Assembly (NCBI GenBank): GCA_030526935.1
Contig: JAUNBY010000136.1
Span: 1 to 7,851 of the forward strand
Length of the DNA stretch: 7,851 nt
Reading direction: 5' to 3'
Source of the DNA: Clostridia bacterium
GTDB lineage: Bacteria; Bacillota; Clostridia; Christensenellales; Aristaeellaceae
The translations under genes were made by a program, and so were the position numbers. Every line of letters begins with the position of its first letter. Position 1 is the stretch's first letter. A model generated the notes under the pieces. The model searched no databases. It was not told the origin of the DNA and saw only the letters and a list, made by a program, of their open reading frames with translations. Below are positions 6,723-7,851 of this stretch, one piece after another.

Positions 6723-6751
6723 AGTATAGCACAAGCCGTCTCTTTTGTAAA
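6723..6751 (-). promoter_or_regulatory. Sigma-70/sigma-A promoter of the sugar operon, extended -10
   Basis: On the minus strand the -35 is TTTACA (6751-6746) and the -10 is TATACT (6728-6723), each one base off consensus, with 17 bp spacing. TG one base before the -10 makes it an extended -10. A very AT-rich stretch upstream (about 6752-6768) could act as an UP element. The predicted start near 6716 gives a leader of about 110 nt before the binding-protein ATG. The operator-like palindrome lies within that leader. Confidence 0.75.
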
Positions 6752-6829
6752 TACTTTTTCTATAAATTGAGAGTGACAATTATTGGCCTAAATATTTGTC
6801 TATTATGATTATAATATTTATCACAAACG

Positions 6830-7627
6830 TCAAATTTTAAAGCTCCTCGCGTAGTAGAACGCGTACTGCTGCATTACCCCCGCGAATCCGGGATAAAGCT
6901 GTTCGGGGAAGTTTCCCGCGTAATGCGTGTCTACGACGCGGTTTATCCACACGTCGCGCGGGAAGGCCTCGAGGCGGTGATATCCGAACAGCATCACGCA
7001 TCTGGCGACCTTAGGCCCCACTCCGGGAACGGCCATCAACCGGGCGAGCATATCGGCATAATCGACGCTGTACAGGCTATCGAGGTCCAAATCACCCGAA
7101 TCGACCATGCGGGCTGCCGAGAGTATATAGCCGGTTCTGTATCCCAGCGAGCATTCCGCGAGAGCGGCCTCGTCGAGCCGCGCCAGCGAAGCGGGCGTCG
7201 GAAACGCGTATCCGCCTTCGATTTTCTCCCCGAACCTTTCGCACAGTTTGGCGATGCAGGAGCGTATTGCCGGTATATTCTTGCGTTGAGAGATTATAAA
7301 TGATATAAGCATCTCCCAAGGTTCCTGTCGAAGTATCCTGATGCCCTTGCCGTAGCTTACGGCGGCCAACATAAATTCATCCTCCGCCGGAACGCTGTTT
7401 TCATAAGCCGCGTAGTCGCCGTCAAGGTCGAAATAGTCCTTCCACACGCCGTCAAAGTCGCCTTGCGGACAGTCGAGAGCGTAATCTCCCTCGTCGTTGC
7501 GACTTATGAAAAGCCTTCTGCCGTAGGCGAAAAGCTCTATTCCACCGTTTATAACGCTCATCCTGAAGCATTGGCCGCTGTCGGCTACCTTCTCCATGCT
7601 TATCAGATTCTTATCCACCGTCATCAT
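6830..7627 (-). CDS. ogg: 8-oxoguanine DNA glycosylase / AP lyase, Ogg family (HhH-GPD)
   Basis: This 265-residue base-excision repair enzyme removes oxidised guanine paired with cytosine and nicks the abasic site. The N-terminal OGG domain is marked by GQCFR (18-22). GIRILRQEPWE (95-105), followed by ISQRKNI (112-118), is the conserved entry to the glycosylase domain. The helix-hairpin-helix reads VPGVGPKVARCV (200-211) with catalytic Lys206. Catalytic Asp225 (FPRDVWIN) follows 19 residues later, the same spacing as Lys249-Asp268 in human OGG1. The frame is open up to ATG 7726, but that codon coincides with the predicted transcription start. ATG 7627 has GGAAGGA eight bases upstream and begins just before the conserved domain, so it is chosen. 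The gene ends with TGA 225 bp before the binding-protein gene. No GC-rich terminator follows, so some read-through into the sugar operon is possible. It is functionally unrelated to the transporter. It resembles clostridial Ogg proteins. Confidence 0.9.
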   Translation of the reverse strand: MMTVDKNLISMEKVADSGQCFRMSVINGGIELFAYGRRLFISRNDEGDYALDCPQGDFDGVWKDYFDLDGDYAAYENSVPAEDEFMLAAVSYGKGIRILRQEPWEMLISFIISQRKNIPAIRSCIAKLCERFGEKIEGGYAFPTPASLARLDEAALAECSLGYRTGYILSAARMVDSGDLDLDSLYSVDYADMLARLMAVPGVGPKVARCVMLFGYHRLEAFPRDVWINRVVDTHYAGNFPEQLYPGFAGVMQQYAFYYARSFKI

Positions 7628-7635
7628 AATAATCG

Positions 7636-7642
7636 TCCTTCC
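7636..7642 (-). promoter_or_regulatory. Shine-Dalgarno GGAAGGA fixing the Ogg start
   Basis: GGAAGGA on the minus strand ends eight bases before the ATG at 7627-7625, which is directly followed by a second ATG. It supports a 265-residue (or 264-residue) Ogg rather than the 298-residue frame that starts at 7726. Confidence 0.65.
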
Positions 7643-7731
7643 GCGAAGCATGCGGGACTGAGCGATGCTCGCTTCCATCATGCGTCTAATCTCACCGTAT
7701 CCAGACGTTTCGGATAGTGTCAACACACTTC

Positions 7732-7760
7732 AATATAAGCCATTTTTCGCCCGGTGTCAA
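7732..7760 (-). promoter_or_regulatory. Sigma-70/sigma-A promoter of the Ogg gene
   Basis: On the minus strand a perfect -35 TTGACA (7760-7755) and -10 TATATT (7737-7732, one base off consensus) are separated by 17 bp. The predicted start is near 7725, giving a leader of about 98 nt before the ATG at 7627. It supports independent expression of the repair gene. Confidence 0.75.
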
Positions 7761-7778
7761 TCACAAAATGTCTTGACG

Positions 7779-7816
7779 AATAATGATAGTTATTGTACCC
7801 CGATTGAATTTTCAAT
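7779..7816. promoter_or_regulatory. AT-rich dyads upstream of the Ogg promoter, possible operator region
   Basis: Two symmetrical AT-rich elements lie upstream of the Ogg -35. The first, within 7779-7796, is AATAA-n6-TTATT and matches the E. coli Fur consensus ATAATGATAATCATTAT at 14 of 17 positions (7780-7796). The second is ATTGAA-TT-TTCAAT (7803-7816), a perfect 6-bp dyad. They may bind a regulator of Ogg or of a gene beyond the right edge. A plus-strand AAGGAAG at 7828-7834 resembles a ribosome site, but no start codon follows before the window ends. AT-rich sequence gives such matches by chance, so confidence is low. Confidence 0.25.
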
Positions 7817-7851
7817 TGCACCCTTTTAAGGAAGAGCTGAGAGTTACGGTA

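Noticed and set aside
6789..6820. AT-only inverted repeat (TAAATATT / AATATTTA) after the Ogg stop codon as a terminator
   Set aside because: The stem has only A-T pairs, a 16-base spacer and no clear U-run, so it is too weak for an intrinsic terminator. It more likely reflects the AT-rich promoter-upstream region.
7718..7723. Second TTGACA on the minus strand as another Ogg promoter
   Set aside because: No acceptable -10 lies 16-18 bases downstream. The TTGACA at 7755-7760 with TATATT is far better.
7714..7730. GTGTCAACAC shared between 7716-7725 and the SDR-MDR hairpin as a common operator
   Set aside because: Shared 10-mers are expected by chance in a window this size, and the flanking bases and symmetry differ between the two sites.
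1..7851. A defence system, CRISPR array, mobile element or toxin-antitoxin pair
   Set aside because: No spaced direct repeats, terminal inverted repeats, transposase, integrase or small paired genes were found. All coding space is taken by transport, dehydrogenase and repair genes.

Overview
The window carries seven genes, all read from the minus strand, so the biological order runs from high to low coordinates. At the right is a stand-alone 8-oxoguanine-type DNA glycosylase with its own promoter. To its left is a six-gene block: a periplasmic-type sugar-binding protein, an RbsA/MglA-type double ATPase, two different membrane permeases, a short-chain dehydrogenase/reductase (SDR), and a zinc-dependent medium-chain dehydrogenase (MDR) that runs off the left edge close to its C-terminus. 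No RNA gene, CRISPR array, insertion sequence or phage gene is visible, and the plus strand holds no convincing gene.

The six-gene block looks like one operon for uptake and oxidation of a sugar or polyol. A strong sigma-A/sigma-70-type promoter (6723-6751, extended -10) precedes a LacI-family/cre-like operator (6672-6687), a leader of about 110 nt and the binding-protein gene. A strong 12-bp stem-loop separates the binding-protein gene from the ATPase gene. The later genes are tightly packed, with gaps of -1 to 38 bases between reading frames (the second permease start may lie a little further in), and most have clear Shine-Dalgarno sequences. The likely flow is capture by the binding protein, ATP-driven import through a permease heterodimer, then oxidation or epimerisation by the two dehydrogenases. 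Both dehydrogenases carry an Ala-Gly-Arg sequence where NAD enzymes usually have an acidic residue, suggesting NADP(H). The SDR has Phe where the family's catalytic Tyr is expected. The sequence does not reveal the substrate.

The organism is bacterial, with base composition a little above half G+C by eye. Purine-rich ribosome sites and the clostridial-style Ogg suggest a Clostridia-related or other anaerobic lineage. The binding protein has a signal peptide with an Ala-x-Ala cleavage site and no lipobox cysteine. That is usual for diderm bacteria but also occurs in some uncultured Clostridia, so lineage stays open. Isoleucine codon ATA is common in the SDR gene I counted, while the binding-protein gene shifts to ATC, as expected for a highly expressed gene.

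Overall this is a recognisable transport/catabolism operon beside a repair gene. The least ordinary points are the Tyr-to-Phe change in the SDR, the intercistronic stem-loop whose U-tract lies on the non-coding strand, and the unknown substrate of the MDR+SDR pair.
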